Notes under the pieces: model-generated
Seen by the model: only the letters and a program-made list of their open reading frames with translations
Database searches by the model: none
Told to the model about the DNA's origin: nothing
DNA from: Phyllobacterium bourgognense
GTDB lineage: Bacteria > Pseudomonadota > Alphaproteobacteria > Rhizobiales > Rhizobiaceae
DNA length: 64,000 nt
Direction: 5' to 3'
Assembly: GCF_003337575.1 (NCBI RefSeq)
Contig: NZ_QPJM01000015.1
Span: forward strand, 59,475-123,474
Made by a program: the position numbers and the translations under genes
Part shown: piece after piece, positions 1-8,401 of the stretch
How the letters are laid out: each line of letters starts with the position of its first letter
Numbering within the stretch: the stretch's first letter is position 1

Positions 1-122
1 GTGCCGAAGGCAATGCATATCATAGGCAATGACAGCGGAAAGTTCTTGAGCAGCATCGGCAGCCAAGCGGTGAACAGAACGACCACGCCAAACAGTGCGA
101 GTAGGATGACATAGGTGTTGAT
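1..122 (-). CDS. cation:proton antiporter, N-terminal fragment cut by the window edge
   Basis: The reverse strand encodes a hydrophobic stretch (NTYVILLALFGVVV, then a segment ending LPMICIAFG) that resembles the first two membrane segments of NhaP/CPA1-type sodium/proton antiporters. The rest lies outside the window. There is no ATG, GTG or TTG at the expected N-terminus: the codon before NTYV is ATC (120-122), preceded at normal distance by a GGGAG-like ribosome site, and the frame is closed by TAG further upstream. It may start at ATC, have lost its ATG, or start at a later GTG or at the ATG inside the second segment. Family call rests on about 40 residues only. Confidence 0.45.
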   Translation of the reverse strand, partial: MNTYVILLALFGVVVLFTAWLPMLLKNFPLSLPMICIAFG

Positions 123-191
123 GGGTGCCTGCTCCCTTGTGAATATCGGCGGTCCAATAACGCTTGCGGGGATGATCCAGTTCGAAAAAAA

Positions 192-1136
192 CTATTTATT
201 CTCCCGTTCATTTTGCAATCCAGACAACTCGGCCAACCGGATTTCCGCGAGGGCCTTAAACTCTCCCTCGGGGTACTTGTCCAAATAGGCCGCAAAACTG
301 GCTGCGACGTCGCCATCTTTGATTGAAGTCCAGAATTCGAGCTCAACCTTCCTGTCAACCGTCATATCTGGTTTGGCGGCAGTCGGCTTTGCCAATCGCG
401 CTTTGGCAAGAGCAGTGAAGTCGCCATCCGGATATTGTTCCAGATACGCCCGGTACTCTGCGTGATCGCCGCTCGATTCCACCGACTTCCAAAATTCAAG
501 TTCGACTGGATCGGCACCGCGGCCTTCTGAAACGGCGTCCATACCCGTCAATTGAATGCTGGACTTTGCATCAGCAGGCTCCGATACAGGCAGCGGCGAA
601 GTGGCGTTCGGATCGAACTTGACACGGAATACCCGGACGGGCCGAGCAATATTCTTGACTGTGTGCTCGCCAAGGTCTTCGAATTCATAGTCCATCCTAT
701 CGCGCAGATGATCACGCACGCCTCTGGTCACGGAGATGCTACCAGGCTGCGCCATTGCCTCGAGTCGAGCGGCAACATTGACACCATCTCCAAATATCCC
801 GTCATCCTTCACCATCACATCGCCAACGTTGATGCCGATGCGCAACATCATTCTGCGATCCGGGGGTAAGCTGGCGTTGGCTTTGGTCAGGGCTTGCTGG
901 ATTGAAACGGCGCAATGAACGGCATCGACGACGCTGGCGAACTCTGCCAGAACGCTGTCGCCCGCCGTACCTGAGATTTCTCCACGGCCCTGAACGATGA
1001 TAGCGTCGATGATTGAACGGTGCGACGATAGTGTTGCAAGGGCGGCCTCTTCATCCCGATGCATCAATCGCGAATAGCCTTCGACATCGGCTGCGAGAAT
1101 TGCAACAAGCTTTCGCTCAAGCGGGGGTGCCTCCAT
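192..1136 (-). CDS. class III adenylate/guanylate cyclase with C-terminal repeats
   Basis: A 314-residue protein with an N-terminal class III nucleotide cyclase catalytic domain (about residues 10-170). The opening ILAADVEGYSRLM carries the metal-binding aspartate, GTAGDSVLAEF follows, and GDGVNVAARLE is the conserved core. It should make cAMP or cGMP in the cytoplasm; there is no membrane segment. The C-terminus holds two copies of a repeat of about 40 residues (VELEFW...YLxxYPxGxFxxLAxxRLA) seen after cyclase domains in many rhizobial proteins, whose role I do not know. The ATG at 1136 gives the normal family N-terminus and lies 4 bases after the stop of the upstream gene, so the two are probably co-transcribed. 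Substrate (ATP or GTP) cannot be told. Confidence 0.85.
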   Translation of the reverse strand: MEAPPLERKLVAILAADVEGYSRLMHRDEEAALATLSSHRSIIDAIIVQGRGEISGTAGDSVLAEFASVVDAVHCAVSIQQALTKANASLPPDRRMMLRIGINVGDVMVKDDGIFGDGVNVAARLEAMAQPGSISVTRGVRDHLRDRMDYEFEDLGEHTVKNIARPVRVFRVKFDPNATSPLPVSEPADAKSSIQLTGMDAVSEGRGADPVELEFWKSVESSGDHAEYRAYLEQYPDGDFTALAKARLAKPTAAKPDMTVDRKVELEFWTSIKDGDVAASFAAYLDKYPEGEFKALAEIRLAELSGLQNERENK

Positions 1137-1140
1137 GGTC

Positions 1141-1569
1141 TCATCGCATCCTGCGAGACCTGCCAAAGAGCGCCTGTGCAAGATGGAAGCTCAAAATGCC
1201 AATTGCGAGCAGCGCGATGACAGGGCGCTTATGAAATTGTCGTTCTCCTTCAAAACGTAGCCGTGCTGGCGCTTGAGCCACGATTGCGGTTGCTTCTCCA
1301 GCGATAAGACTTGCCGACTCCGCCAGACGGCCGATCTCCGCCCGCAGTGCGGCGAGTTGCTCTGATATCGGTAGATCTTGCGATATTGCGTCACTCGGGG
1401 CTTTTTTGCGCTGTTCCAGAACCTGGTCAACCAGGTAGGTGTCGCTTCCAATTTCGGCTTCAGATGCATTGCGCGTGGGTTCGATTTGCATTGATATATC
1501 CTGTATTGTTCTAAAAAGACTCCTGGCCTCATCGAGCCCGCTGAATAGCACCGGCGAAATCCCCAACAC
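1141..1569 (-). CDS. hypothetical membrane-anchored protein upstream of the cyclase
   Basis: A 142-residue reading frame that would start at GTG 1569; no ATG is available in this frame. Both ends are hydrophobic (a short segment at residues 1-12 and a clear membrane helix near 118-133, ALLAIGILSFHLAQALF), and the middle is a charged helical region with a heptad look (LAALRAEIGRLAESASLIAGEA), loosely like ElaB/YqjD-type inner-membrane proteins. It is not a family I recognise. It sits directly between the GlsB-like gene and the cyclase gene, on the same strand and with very short gaps, so it probably belongs to the same transcript. Confidence 0.55.
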   Translation of the reverse strand: MLGISPVLFSGLDEARSLFRTIQDISMQIEPTRNASEAEIGSDTYLVDQVLEQRKKAPSDAISQDLPISEQLAALRAEIGRLAESASLIAGEATAIVAQAPARLRFEGERQFHKRPVIALLAIGILSFHLAQALFGRSRRMR

Positions 1570-1591
1570 CGCGGCGAGTGCCAGGCTAGTC

Positions 1592-1855
1592 TCATACGGC
1601 CCTGGTTCCTCGAAACATCCGACCTACTGCGATGAGAATGCATGCTCCGATAAATCCGGCGAGCAGATAGCCGAGCCAGCCCGTCAGGATAACGCCAAAA
1701 AACGAAAGCAACGCGTTGGCTAAGATGGCCCCGACGATTCCCAAAATGATGTTCATGATCACGCCTGTGTTGCTTTTCATAAACATCTCAGCAAGCCAGC
1801 CTGCCAATCCACCTATGATGATCGCGGCAATCCAACCAATTCCGGTATTTTCCAT
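1592..1855 (-). CDS. GlsB/YeaQ/YmgE-family stress-response membrane protein
   Basis: An 87-residue, very hydrophobic protein with three membrane segments and the glycine-rich pattern of the transglycosylase-associated / GlsB-YeaQ family (GWIAAIIIGGLAGWLAEMFM, then a central MNIILGIVGAILANALLSFF). These are small inner-membrane proteins induced under stress; their exact role is unknown. The ATG at 1855 was chosen because it starts the family-typical MENTGIGWI; the frame stays open upstream but encodes nothing family-like. It is the first gene of a leftward group with the 142-residue protein and the cyclase. Confidence 0.85.
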   Translation of the reverse strand: MENTGIGWIAAIIIGGLAGWLAEMFMKSNTGVIMNIILGIVGAILANALLSFFGVILTGWLGYLLAGFIGACILIAVGRMFRGTRAV

Positions 1856-2019
1856 TTCGAATTCTCCATTTGATACGATGTAAAAAATGCAACCCTGAAA
1901 GGAAGAATTTGTTCCGGAAAAGGATGCGGTATGAAACGCCAATCGGGTGGATCGCCAGCCTTTTCGTTCGCAGGCATGAATTTGACAAGTGGCTGCTATC
2001 CCTCAATCCCTCACGGAGC

Positions 2020-2050
2020 GATCGTCCTGAACGTCGACGTTCGGACGATC
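2020..2050. repeat. 31-base near-perfect palindrome in the spacer 1856-2195
   Basis: Arms GATCGTCC (2020-2027) and GGACGATC (2043-2050) enclose a perfect 14-base palindrome GAACGTCGACGTTC (2029-2042), with one unpaired T at 2028. It lies between the 3' end of the zinc-peptidase gene and the upstream region of the GlsB-like gene. It could be a dimeric regulator site or a hairpin; no T-run follows. Nothing else stands out in this 340-base spacer. Confidence 0.5.
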
Positions 2051-2195
2051 ACCTCCGTCACAGATGCTGCCGCGAAACATCCTCAGCTAACTTGCAACTG
2101 ATCCGGGATGTCCTCACCCGCTTGCGTGACCGAAAGGATTTTGGCCAGCCGCCCCGTGCACATCAAGCGGGTCAGCACGGTGTATCGGAATTCTC

Positions 2196-3278
2196 CTATT
2201 TGCTGAATCGTCGTTGCTCCTCGAACGTCTGAACAAGGCGATGCAGGTATTCGAGTTTGACGATAACCGGCGAGGACAAGACGAATGGATACGAATCGGA
2301 TTGACCCATGCTGCGCTGGATGGAATTGATTGCGATACTCAGGGGGACCCAGGTGCGCACAAGCTGTTCGGCGCTATCCGCCTGATAAGGATCAAATTCG
2401 ATTGATGCTGCCATCGCCAGACGCTTCGGCGGTCTTGCTGCGATGCCAAATTCACGTGCGGTCTCAAGGCTGTCAACGATATGGATATAGTGGGCAAAAC
2501 ACTCGGCAAAGTCCTCCCACGGATGGGAGCTCGCGTAAGCCGAGACGAAGCTTTCCTGCCATCCCGGCCGGGGACCATTGGCATAATAGTGCTGGAGAGC
2601 TTGTTCATAATTTGCCCGCTCATCGCCAAACACTGAACGGTAGTTCTCCAGCTCATTGCCGTCGCGGACAAGTTTGTTCCATAGGAAATGACCGCTTTCG
2701 TGACGAAGGTGACCAAGCAGCGTCCGGTACAGTTCATACACCGATTGCCTCGCCTCTTCACGCGTCGCATCATCAGCCTCGGCGGCACGAATGGTGATCA
2801 GCCCTTCATCGTGGCCACTCATTGCGGGCACAAGCATGCCACCGGGAAGACGTTGATCTTCGAGAAAATCGAAAACCAGCCCGCCAGTGGGATCCTCAGT
2901 GCGATCGGGGTGGGGAAGATTCCAGCGCAAAATGGAATAGAAGAGGTGCTGCTGCGCCCGACTGATTTTTCGCCAATGGTTCAGGCCCTCTGGTGTCTGG
3001 ACGGACGGCACAAGGCGATTATGACGGCAGGACAGGCAGAAATCCCGCTTCTCAGAGGGATCGACCAGCCAATTGCAAACGTCAAAGGTTGCGTTTGCGC
3101 ACATGCGCACTTTCGACCTTTCGCCTGTCACAAATCGCCACGAACCGTCAGCCTCTGAGCTGATGGCGCTCATTTTCATACCGACAGGTTCGTAGGCCAG
3201 CCTGCATTTGCATTGAACGCATTGGCGATTATCAAAAAAGACAACATTTTTGCAATTGTCGCAGGTGAAGAGGCGCAT
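2196..3278 (-). CDS. putative zinc-binding metallopeptidase with N-terminal zinc ribbon
   Basis: A 360-residue protein. The N-terminus has a zinc-ribbon (CDNCKN at 6-11 and CVQCKC at 20-25), and a further Cys pair lies near 81-84 (CLSC). The catalytic motif HESGH is at residues 193-197 in a helix (GHLRHESGHFLW), followed by a conserved glutamate-rich stretch (WEDFAECFAHYIHIVD) that supplies the third zinc ligand. This matches the COG4307 / Mx-type family of putative zinc metallopeptidases common in rhizobia. No signal peptide is visible, so it is probably cytoplasmic. Substrate is unknown. The ATG at 3278 gives the complete zinc ribbon. Confidence 0.85.
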   Translation of the reverse strand: MRLFTCDNCKNVVFFDNRQCVQCKCRLAYEPVGMKMSAISSEADGSWRFVTGERSKVRMCANATFDVCNWLVDPSEKRDFCLSCRHNRLVPSVQTPEGLNHWRKISRAQQHLFYSILRWNLPHPDRTEDPTGGLVFDFLEDQRLPGGMLVPAMSGHDEGLITIRAAEADDATREEARQSVYELYRTLLGHLRHESGHFLWNKLVRDGNELENYRSVFGDERANYEQALQHYYANGPRPGWQESFVSAYASSHPWEDFAECFAHYIHIVDSLETAREFGIAARPPKRLAMAASIEFDPYQADSAEQLVRTWVPLSIAINSIQRSMGQSDSYPFVLSSPVIVKLEYLHRLVQTFEEQRRFSK

Positions 3279-3554
3279 TGAAGACTGCTTTTCATCTCAG
3301 TGGGTTTGGAATGGACGGGTGCGATCCCGAAACGGTAAATCGAGTGGATAGTTCCGAGATGTATCGGGTTTGGTTTGAAAGCAGTGCGGCGTTGGCTCCG
3401 CTGCTCGCCGTGGGGGGAACTTTTCCAACCGCATCCTTGGTTCCATGCACGCATCAAAATAAATTCGGAGCGAACTGCGCATCCTGCGGGAACATTGGCA
3501 CTAGCGGGGGGTTGTCACTCCACTGATCGATCATCGGTCACACAAGGAGGCACC

Positions 3555-3875
3555 ATGAAACCTATAGCAATCGCGCTCGGCGCTCTGTCGATCCTGTCTG
3601 CGGCCCATGCCCAGGATGCAGCAAAGCCTGCAACTGATCCGCAAACGCCTGCGGTCGCGACTCCAGAGACAAAAAATCCGGCAGCCCCAGTTGCAGGGGC
3701 CAACAGTTTCACCGAGGGCCAGGCCAAGGAACGCATCGAGGCCAGGGGCTATTCTGATGTCGGCTCTTTGATGAAGGGTGAAGATGGCATTTGGACTGGC
3801 ACGGCGATGAAAGACGGCAAGTCTGTCGAGGTAAAACTCGATTTCCAAGGCAATATTGTCGAAGCCACCAAATAG
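3555..3875 (+). CDS. exported PepSY-domain protein
   Basis: A 106-residue protein with a Sec signal peptide (residues 1-20, ending AAHAQD), a Pro/Thr/Ala-rich linker to about residue 45, and a C-terminal PepSY-like domain (AKERIEARGYSDVGSL...GIWTGTAMKDGKSVEVKLDFQGNI). PepSY domains are small periplasmic or cell-surface domains often linked to protease inhibition or metal handling; a specific role cannot be given. The ATG at 3555 follows AAGGAGG at good distance, so earlier starts are rejected. Only 28 bases separate it from the next gene, with which it may form an operon. Confidence 0.85.
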   Translation: MKPIAIALGALSILSAAHAQDAAKPATDPQTPAVATPETKNPAAPVAGANSFTEGQAKERIEARGYSDVGSLMKGEDGIWTGTAMKDGKSVEVKLDFQGNIVEATK

Positions 3876-3903
3876 CTTTTTCAGCAACTAACCAGGAGGA
3901 ACC

Positions 3904-4503
3904 ATGCAAACTGTCACAGGACTATACGACAATCACGAAGACGCCAAAACCGCTGTCAACGCGCTTGAGGACGCAGGGATTGCATCGTCCAATATCAGCA
4001 TCGTCAGCCGCAGTGGCACAACTGATGAATCCAAGGCAGGCGAGGGTGCTGCAACCGGGGCCGGTGTCGGCGCCGTCGTCGGCGGCGCAGGCGGGCTCCT
4101 GGCGGGCCTTGGCATGTTGGCCATCCCGGGTGTCGGTCCCGTTGTTGCCGCGGGCTGGCTTGTCGCTACCGCGACCGGAGCGGTTGCTGGCGCTGTCGCC
4201 GGCGGTGCTGCCGGCGGCATCATCGGCTCCATGACGCGGGCAGGCGTCGATGAAAACGACGCTCACGTTTATGCAGAAGGCGTCCGGCGCGGCGGCACGC
4301 TGGTGTCTGCGCGAGTGGACGATGACCAGGTCGATATTGCCCGTTCCGTCATCGATGCCAGTGCTCCCGTGGATCTCAATACACGACGCGCCATGTATCG
4401 CGAGGAAGGTTGGCAGGGTTTTGACGAAACCAGCGCTGATTTCACCGAAGAAGAACTGGTGCGGGAGCGGGAGCGAGCCCGAGACTACCGTCCGATGGCT
4501 TAA
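3904..4503 (+). CDS. general stress protein, YflT-like N-terminus with glycine-zipper core
   Basis: A 199-residue protein. The N-terminal domain (about 1-40, TVTGLYDNHEDAKTAVNALE) resembles the YflT / heat-induced stress protein domain. It is followed by a Gly/Ala-rich hydrophobic core (about 50-115) with GxxxG-type glycine zippers that could insert in a membrane or oligomerise, then a second small domain that repeats the alpha/beta pattern (VYAEGVRRGGTLVSARVDD). The strong site AGGAGGA precedes ATG 3904. It follows the PepSY gene closely and is probably co-transcribed. Proteins of this type are common next to stress genes in rhizobia; their molecular role is unknown. Confidence 0.8.
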   Translation: MQTVTGLYDNHEDAKTAVNALEDAGIASSNISIVSRSGTTDESKAGEGAATGAGVGAVVGGAGGLLAGLGMLAIPGVGPVVAAGWLVATATGAVAGAVAGGAAGGIIGSMTRAGVDENDAHVYAEGVRRGGTLVSARVDDDQVDIARSVIDASAPVDLNTRRAMYREEGWQGFDETSADFTEEELVRERERARDYRPMA

Positions 4504-5050
4504 AATGCGATCGCAAGCAAAAGGGAGCGCTTTTGCGCTCTCTAAGCTCCTCGAGGCGCTTTGAGAGGGCGTCGTTGATCACACACCAACACGAAAAACC
4601 GAACGCATAAATGGTGTGGAGGGCACATGCGCGGTCCTTAGGCGCACCAGAGGCGTCAGAGCGGCTAGCAATGGATATAAGTGGGAACAGTTGCGTATCC
4701 AGGCAGGAACTATGCCGAACTCCCGTACTGTTACCAAAGACTTCTCGCTTTTCTCGCTCCCCTCGGGGAGGGATGCCGGGCGCTACAGGCCGTCGGGGTG
4801 GGGAGGAGACGCGTCACCACGGCCGGGGTTCAAAATTGGATCGCCAAGCTGCAATTTGCCTGTTTCCAGTGGCATTAAATTGGGCCAAAAACGCGCAATG
4901 CGCATGTTAGCGCTCGTGATGGCGTTGTGGCCGCCAACAGCTTGCGGTTGTTCATTAAAAGTTTAATTTGTGCAGTGCAGCAACGATTTCGCAGTTGCAG
5001 CATTATCTCTTTTGGGAGGGAATTGTGGACGTTGTCTGAAAGGTAACACG
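4504..5050. other. 547-base spacer with no convincing gene
   Basis: Just after the stress gene lies a short hairpin (GAGCGC 4525-4530, loop TTTT, GCGCTC 4535-4540) that could be a weak terminator, although no T-run follows. The rest has open frames with no family-like composition. The promoter of the esterase gene should lie in the more A/T-rich part after about 4860. Confidence 0.5.
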
Positions 5051-6136
5051 ATGCGGAACATTGCCGACACGATAAAAAGACTCAACGCCAGAAACACACT
5101 TGCCGACCCGTTGCACGCGGCTACCAGCGCCGTTCTCAATCCACTGCAGGATTTTGGCTCCAATCCCGGCAACCTTCGTGCTTGGCTCTACCTTCCGGGC
5201 GGCTTGCCGGCCGATGCGCCTTTGGTGGTCGTGCTGCACGGCTGCACGCAAACGGCGGCGGAATACGACATCGGCTCCGGATGGTCTCAACTTGCCAAAA
5301 AGCACGGATTCGCCGTGCTTTATCCCGAACAGCAGCGCTCCAACAACCCGAACCTGTGTTTTAACTGGTTTGCCACCGCGGACACCACACGCGGGCATGG
5401 AGAGGTCCTGTCGATCAGCCAGATGGTGTCAACCATGTTGACAAGGTATTCTCTGGACCGAACGAGAACCTTCATAACGGGCCTATCGGCCGGCGGCGCA
5501 ATGACCGGCGCAATGTTGGCAACATACCCTGAGCTGTTCAAAGGCGGTGCAATCATCGCTGGCCTCCCCTATGCCACGGCCACAAACATCCCTGAAGCGT
5601 TCGATCGAATGCGCGGGCACGGGCTGCAGGAGAGTGAGGTACTTGCAGATCTCGTTCGCCGTGCGTCCGATTACAAAGGGCCCTGGCCGTCCCTTTCCAT
5701 CTGGCATGGAACAGCTGACATGACAGTCGATCCGATGAACATGGAAGCCATTATCGCTCAATGGCATTGCCTGCATGAGATCGAAAGAGACCCGACCACG
5801 ACCACTGTCGATGGACATACAGTGCGCAGATGGCGCAATGCTGACGGTGTCGCTGTCATAAAAGCCTATGCCATTAGGGGGATGGGACACGGCACTCCAA
5901 TCAAGGCCACAGGAGGCACAAGCGCTGGTACCGCCCGGCCCTTTATGCTGGATGTCGGCATTTCATCGACATGGCATATCGCCCAATCATGGGAGCTTAT
6001 CCGAGAAGACGCCGAGAACCAGGAAGTCGTTCCGTATGCGCCAGCGCCGCAAAAAACTCTTGTTGAGGAGAACGGCAGCCGTTCTGTTGGCATGGTGATC
6101 GAAAAGGCTCTGCGGGCAGCAGGTCTGATCAAATAA
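5051..6136 (+). CDS. PHB-depolymerase-family esterase (alpha/beta hydrolase)
   Basis: A 361-residue protein of the extracellular PHB depolymerase / acetylxylan-esterase-like family. The oxyanion-hole motif VVLHGCTQTA lies near residue 60, and the lipase box GLSAGG puts the catalytic serine at residue 146. A DMTVDPMN-like aspartate region and a late GMGHGTP histidine region complete the triad in the expected order. No Sec signal peptide is evident, so a cytoplasmic or otherwise exported enzyme is possible. The ATG at 5051 was preferred over an upstream in-frame start at 4970 because it gives the usual N-terminus of the family (MRNIADTIKRL). Natural substrate is not predictable; many relatives cleave short polyesters or acetyl esters. 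Confidence 0.85.
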   Translation: MRNIADTIKRLNARNTLADPLHAATSAVLNPLQDFGSNPGNLRAWLYLPGGLPADAPLVVVLHGCTQTAAEYDIGSGWSQLAKKHGFAVLYPEQQRSNNPNLCFNWFATADTTRGHGEVLSISQMVSTMLTRYSLDRTRTFITGLSAGGAMTGAMLATYPELFKGGAIIAGLPYATATNIPEAFDRMRGHGLQESEVLADLVRRASDYKGPWPSLSIWHGTADMTVDPMNMEAIIAQWHCLHEIERDPTTTTVDGHTVRRWRNADGVAVIKAYAIRGMGHGTPIKATGGTSAGTARPFMLDVGISSTWHIAQSWELIREDAENQEVVPYAPAPQKTLVEENGSRSVGMVIEKALRAAGLIK

Positions 6137-6698
6137 TACCAGGTGAACGATCGAACAGAAGTCCCTCCAGTTGGCGCCAACGATGCGCTGCGTTTTTGAG
6201 ACCGCACCCGCATCCAATGCGGGAAATGTGAGACCCGGCACCATGGAACTGAAGAGACCGTTGACGCCGAGTCTCCGCTGGTCGAAGGACTAACCAGCAT
6301 GCGAAGGACTAACCAGCATGCCAATAACCAACCAACCAGAGCAACGTTCCATTGATCGGTGAGGCACGACGCGGGCCCCGGCCAGTACGTGTCTTGATAG
6401 CGTCACAACCAAAGCCCGCGGTCCGGAACGCAATCACCGGCGGCGGAGCCTGTCTGGCCTGACGTGAAGCTGCGGAAGTTGCTTGTCTGCCGGTTGGACC
6501 CAAGGCAAAGCCTCTGCTGAGGGAACAACATTGCCTTCACGCAGGAAACATATCCGACTCTGGCCAGCACGAATGATGAATGCATCATGGACGCTATTGC
6601 CGCTGTCGTGCGATCGGTGGTTGGTTTTTAGCAGGCCGACAGGATTTTGTAGACTCTGTGCCAAGGGGGGAGTGCGGGAACGCGATCATACCCTCATA
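6137..6698. other. 562-base spacer without a recognisable gene
   Basis: No frame shows a family-like protein. The text 'gcgaaggactaaccagcat' occurs twice in near-tandem at about 6299-6319, a small direct repeat. Otherwise I see nothing. Confidence 0.4.
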
Positions 6699-6773
6699 TT
6701 ATCGCATCCGGTGCCGGACTATAAAAAATAAACAAACCATAACCATGACGGCAATGGCGGCTAATGCATACAT
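6699..6773 (-). CDS. 24-residue single-span membrane protein, copy 1
   Basis: A 24-codon frame on the reverse strand (ATG at 6771-6773, TAA at 6699-6701). It encodes a short N-terminus, one hydrophobic helix (LAAIAVMVMVCLFFIV) and a basic tail ending RHRMR. A second copy lies at 60179-60253, with the same length, the same helix and tail pattern, and 19 of 24 identical residues. Flanking sequence outside the frame is much less alike, so the similarity follows the reading frame. Too short for domain searches; function unknown. The basic tail after one hydrophobic helix would place the C-terminus in the cytoplasm. Confidence 0.55.
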   Translation of the reverse strand: MYALAAIAVMVMVCLFFIVRHRMR

Positions 6774-7480
6774 AATCCCACTAGCGGAAAACATATCAGC
6801 TGAAATGGTCGTCATTCTCCAGTCTCCGCTCATTGGCTCGTAAAAAGGTGAGGCCCGCCGCTACGGGTGGGCTAATTGCGACGAGCCTCTGTCAGGAGAG
6901 GCTTTACTCCGACGAAACCTAAACCGTCTCGCGGCGCCATTGTTCCGGCTGTGTGCGATACTGCACAGAGCTCTATGCAGAAGGGCGAGGCGTGGCCATG
7001 AGATGCACCGCAACGCTGAATCGGGATGGATAAGATTTGGCATCGCCGAACTTGCCGAGCTTGATGAAATTGGCGCCGATCCTTGCAGGAATAACCATCT
7101 TGGCTTGCGCAGAACCACGCGTTCCAACCCGCCCGCACTCTTATAGTTCCGGTCCCGCTGTTCAGATCCGGCGAAGAGTTCGGCATCCTTCCGCGTCGCG
7201 AACGCGACCATGAAGACGATCTGAAGATCGTCTACGAATTCGATCCCTGGCCGGCTCATTGAGCCGGCATTTTCCTTTTCGGGTGCCGCTTGCGAGCGGC
7301 AGGCGGCAAGGGAAGCTTCGCCGCGGCTGGAGCGGCCGATTGGCACAAGATGCAGATCTGCAGCTTGTCAGCCGCGCCCTTGCCGCCTTTGCTCTTCGCG
7401 GGCCGCCGGAAACCGTGCCGCAAACTGCGGGAAAAGAGAAATCTGTAAAGAAAGGCGGACGCGAGAGCGCCGGTAGAAGC
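6774..7480. other. 707-base spacer with a possible gene remnant
   Basis: Most of this stretch holds nothing recognisable. Close to 7155-7260 one forward frame ends in a coding-looking tail (REFGILPRR-type context, then DHEDDLKIVYEFDPWPAH and a stop at 7258-7260). It has no start or upstream domain and may be the 3' stub of a lost gene. Between it and the toprim gene lies a GC-rich segment with short inverted repeats (for example GCCGCTTGCGAGCGGC near 7282-7297). Confidence 0.35.
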
Positions 7481-8401
7481 ATGGAGAGACAAGAACTGGA
7501 AGAACTGCGCGACCGCGTCTCGTGCGCCGTCGTGCTGGAGCAGGCCGACTTTGCTGTCGATATGAGGGAGAGCACCCGCAAGGCGGTGAAATACCGGCGC
7601 GGGGCGGAAATCATTATCGTCATTCACGAGGGGAGGGGTTGGTTCGATCCGCTGTCCGACGCGAAAGGCGACGTTTTCCGTCTCGCCGAACATCTTGACG
7701 GTGTGTCCTTCGTTACAGCCATTGACCGTGTCGCCTCGTTGGTCGGTGTCATATCCAAAGAGCCGGTCTGGCGCCGCCCGCCCCGCGGTTCAGCGCCCAC
7801 CAGTTCCATCCCGCAACGGTGGGATAATCGGCGCAAGCCATCTAGGGGGTCGATGACGTGGCGCTATCTGCTCGCCGAACGACGCCTTCCGGAGGCCATC
7901 ATCTGCGAAGCCATCCGTCGTAATATGCTGCGGGAAGGCCCATACGGCAGCATGTGGGCGGCCCACGTCGACGATGAAGGTATGGTCACCGGTTGGGAGG
8001 AGCGCGGTCCGGGTTGGCGTGGCTTCTCGAGCGGGGGGTCGAAGGTACTGTTTCGGTTTGGCTCCGCCAGCGCACTTCGTCTGTGTGTCACGGAAGCTGC
8101 GATCGACGCCATGAGCCTCGCCGCCTTCGAAGGGTTGCGGGACGGTAGTCTTTATCTCAGCACCGGCGGGGGATGGTCGCCGACGACGGAAGCGGCGGTT
8201 CGCGTGCTCGCCGCGCGTCCCTGTGCCCGGATCGTCGCCGCCACCGATGCCAACAGCCAGGGAGAGACCTTTGCCACTCGCCTGCGCGGCATCGCCGATG
8301 AAGCCGGCTGCGACTGGTTGCGCCTCGCGCCGTGGGCTGAAGATTGGAATGAAGCATTGCGCGCTACCGATATACCACCATGTCGTTACGCACCGGGCTG
8401 A
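7481..8401 (+). CDS. toprim-domain protein (DUF3991-like region plus toprim), plasmid primase-like
   Basis: A 306-residue protein. The N-terminal part (about 1-60, including VKYRRGAEIIIVIHEGRGWFDP and GDVFRLAEHL) resembles the CHC2-like/DUF3991 region of plasmid primase-like proteins. The C-terminal part has a toprim-like core: the VTEAAIDAMSL glutamate motif, then IVAATDANSQGE with the paired acidic residues. Such genes are frequent on rhizobial plasmids and are thought to act in DNA replication or transfer. The ATG at 7481 begins the family-like MERQELEELRDRV; the frame is open back to about 7259, but that part looks non-coding. It stands first in a rightward set of plasmid-establishment genes. 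Confidence 0.75.
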   Translation: MERQELEELRDRVSCAVVLEQADFAVDMRESTRKAVKYRRGAEIIIVIHEGRGWFDPLSDAKGDVFRLAEHLDGVSFVTAIDRVASLVGVISKEPVWRRPPRGSAPTSSIPQRWDNRRKPSRGSMTWRYLLAERRLPEAIICEAIRRNMLREGPYGSMWAAHVDDEGMVTGWEERGPGWRGFSSGGSKVLFRFGSASALRLCVTEAAIDAMSLAAFEGLRDGSLYLSTGGGWSPTTEAAVRVLAARPCARIVAATDANSQGETFATRLRGIADEAGCDWLRLAPWAEDWNEALRATDIPPCRYAPG

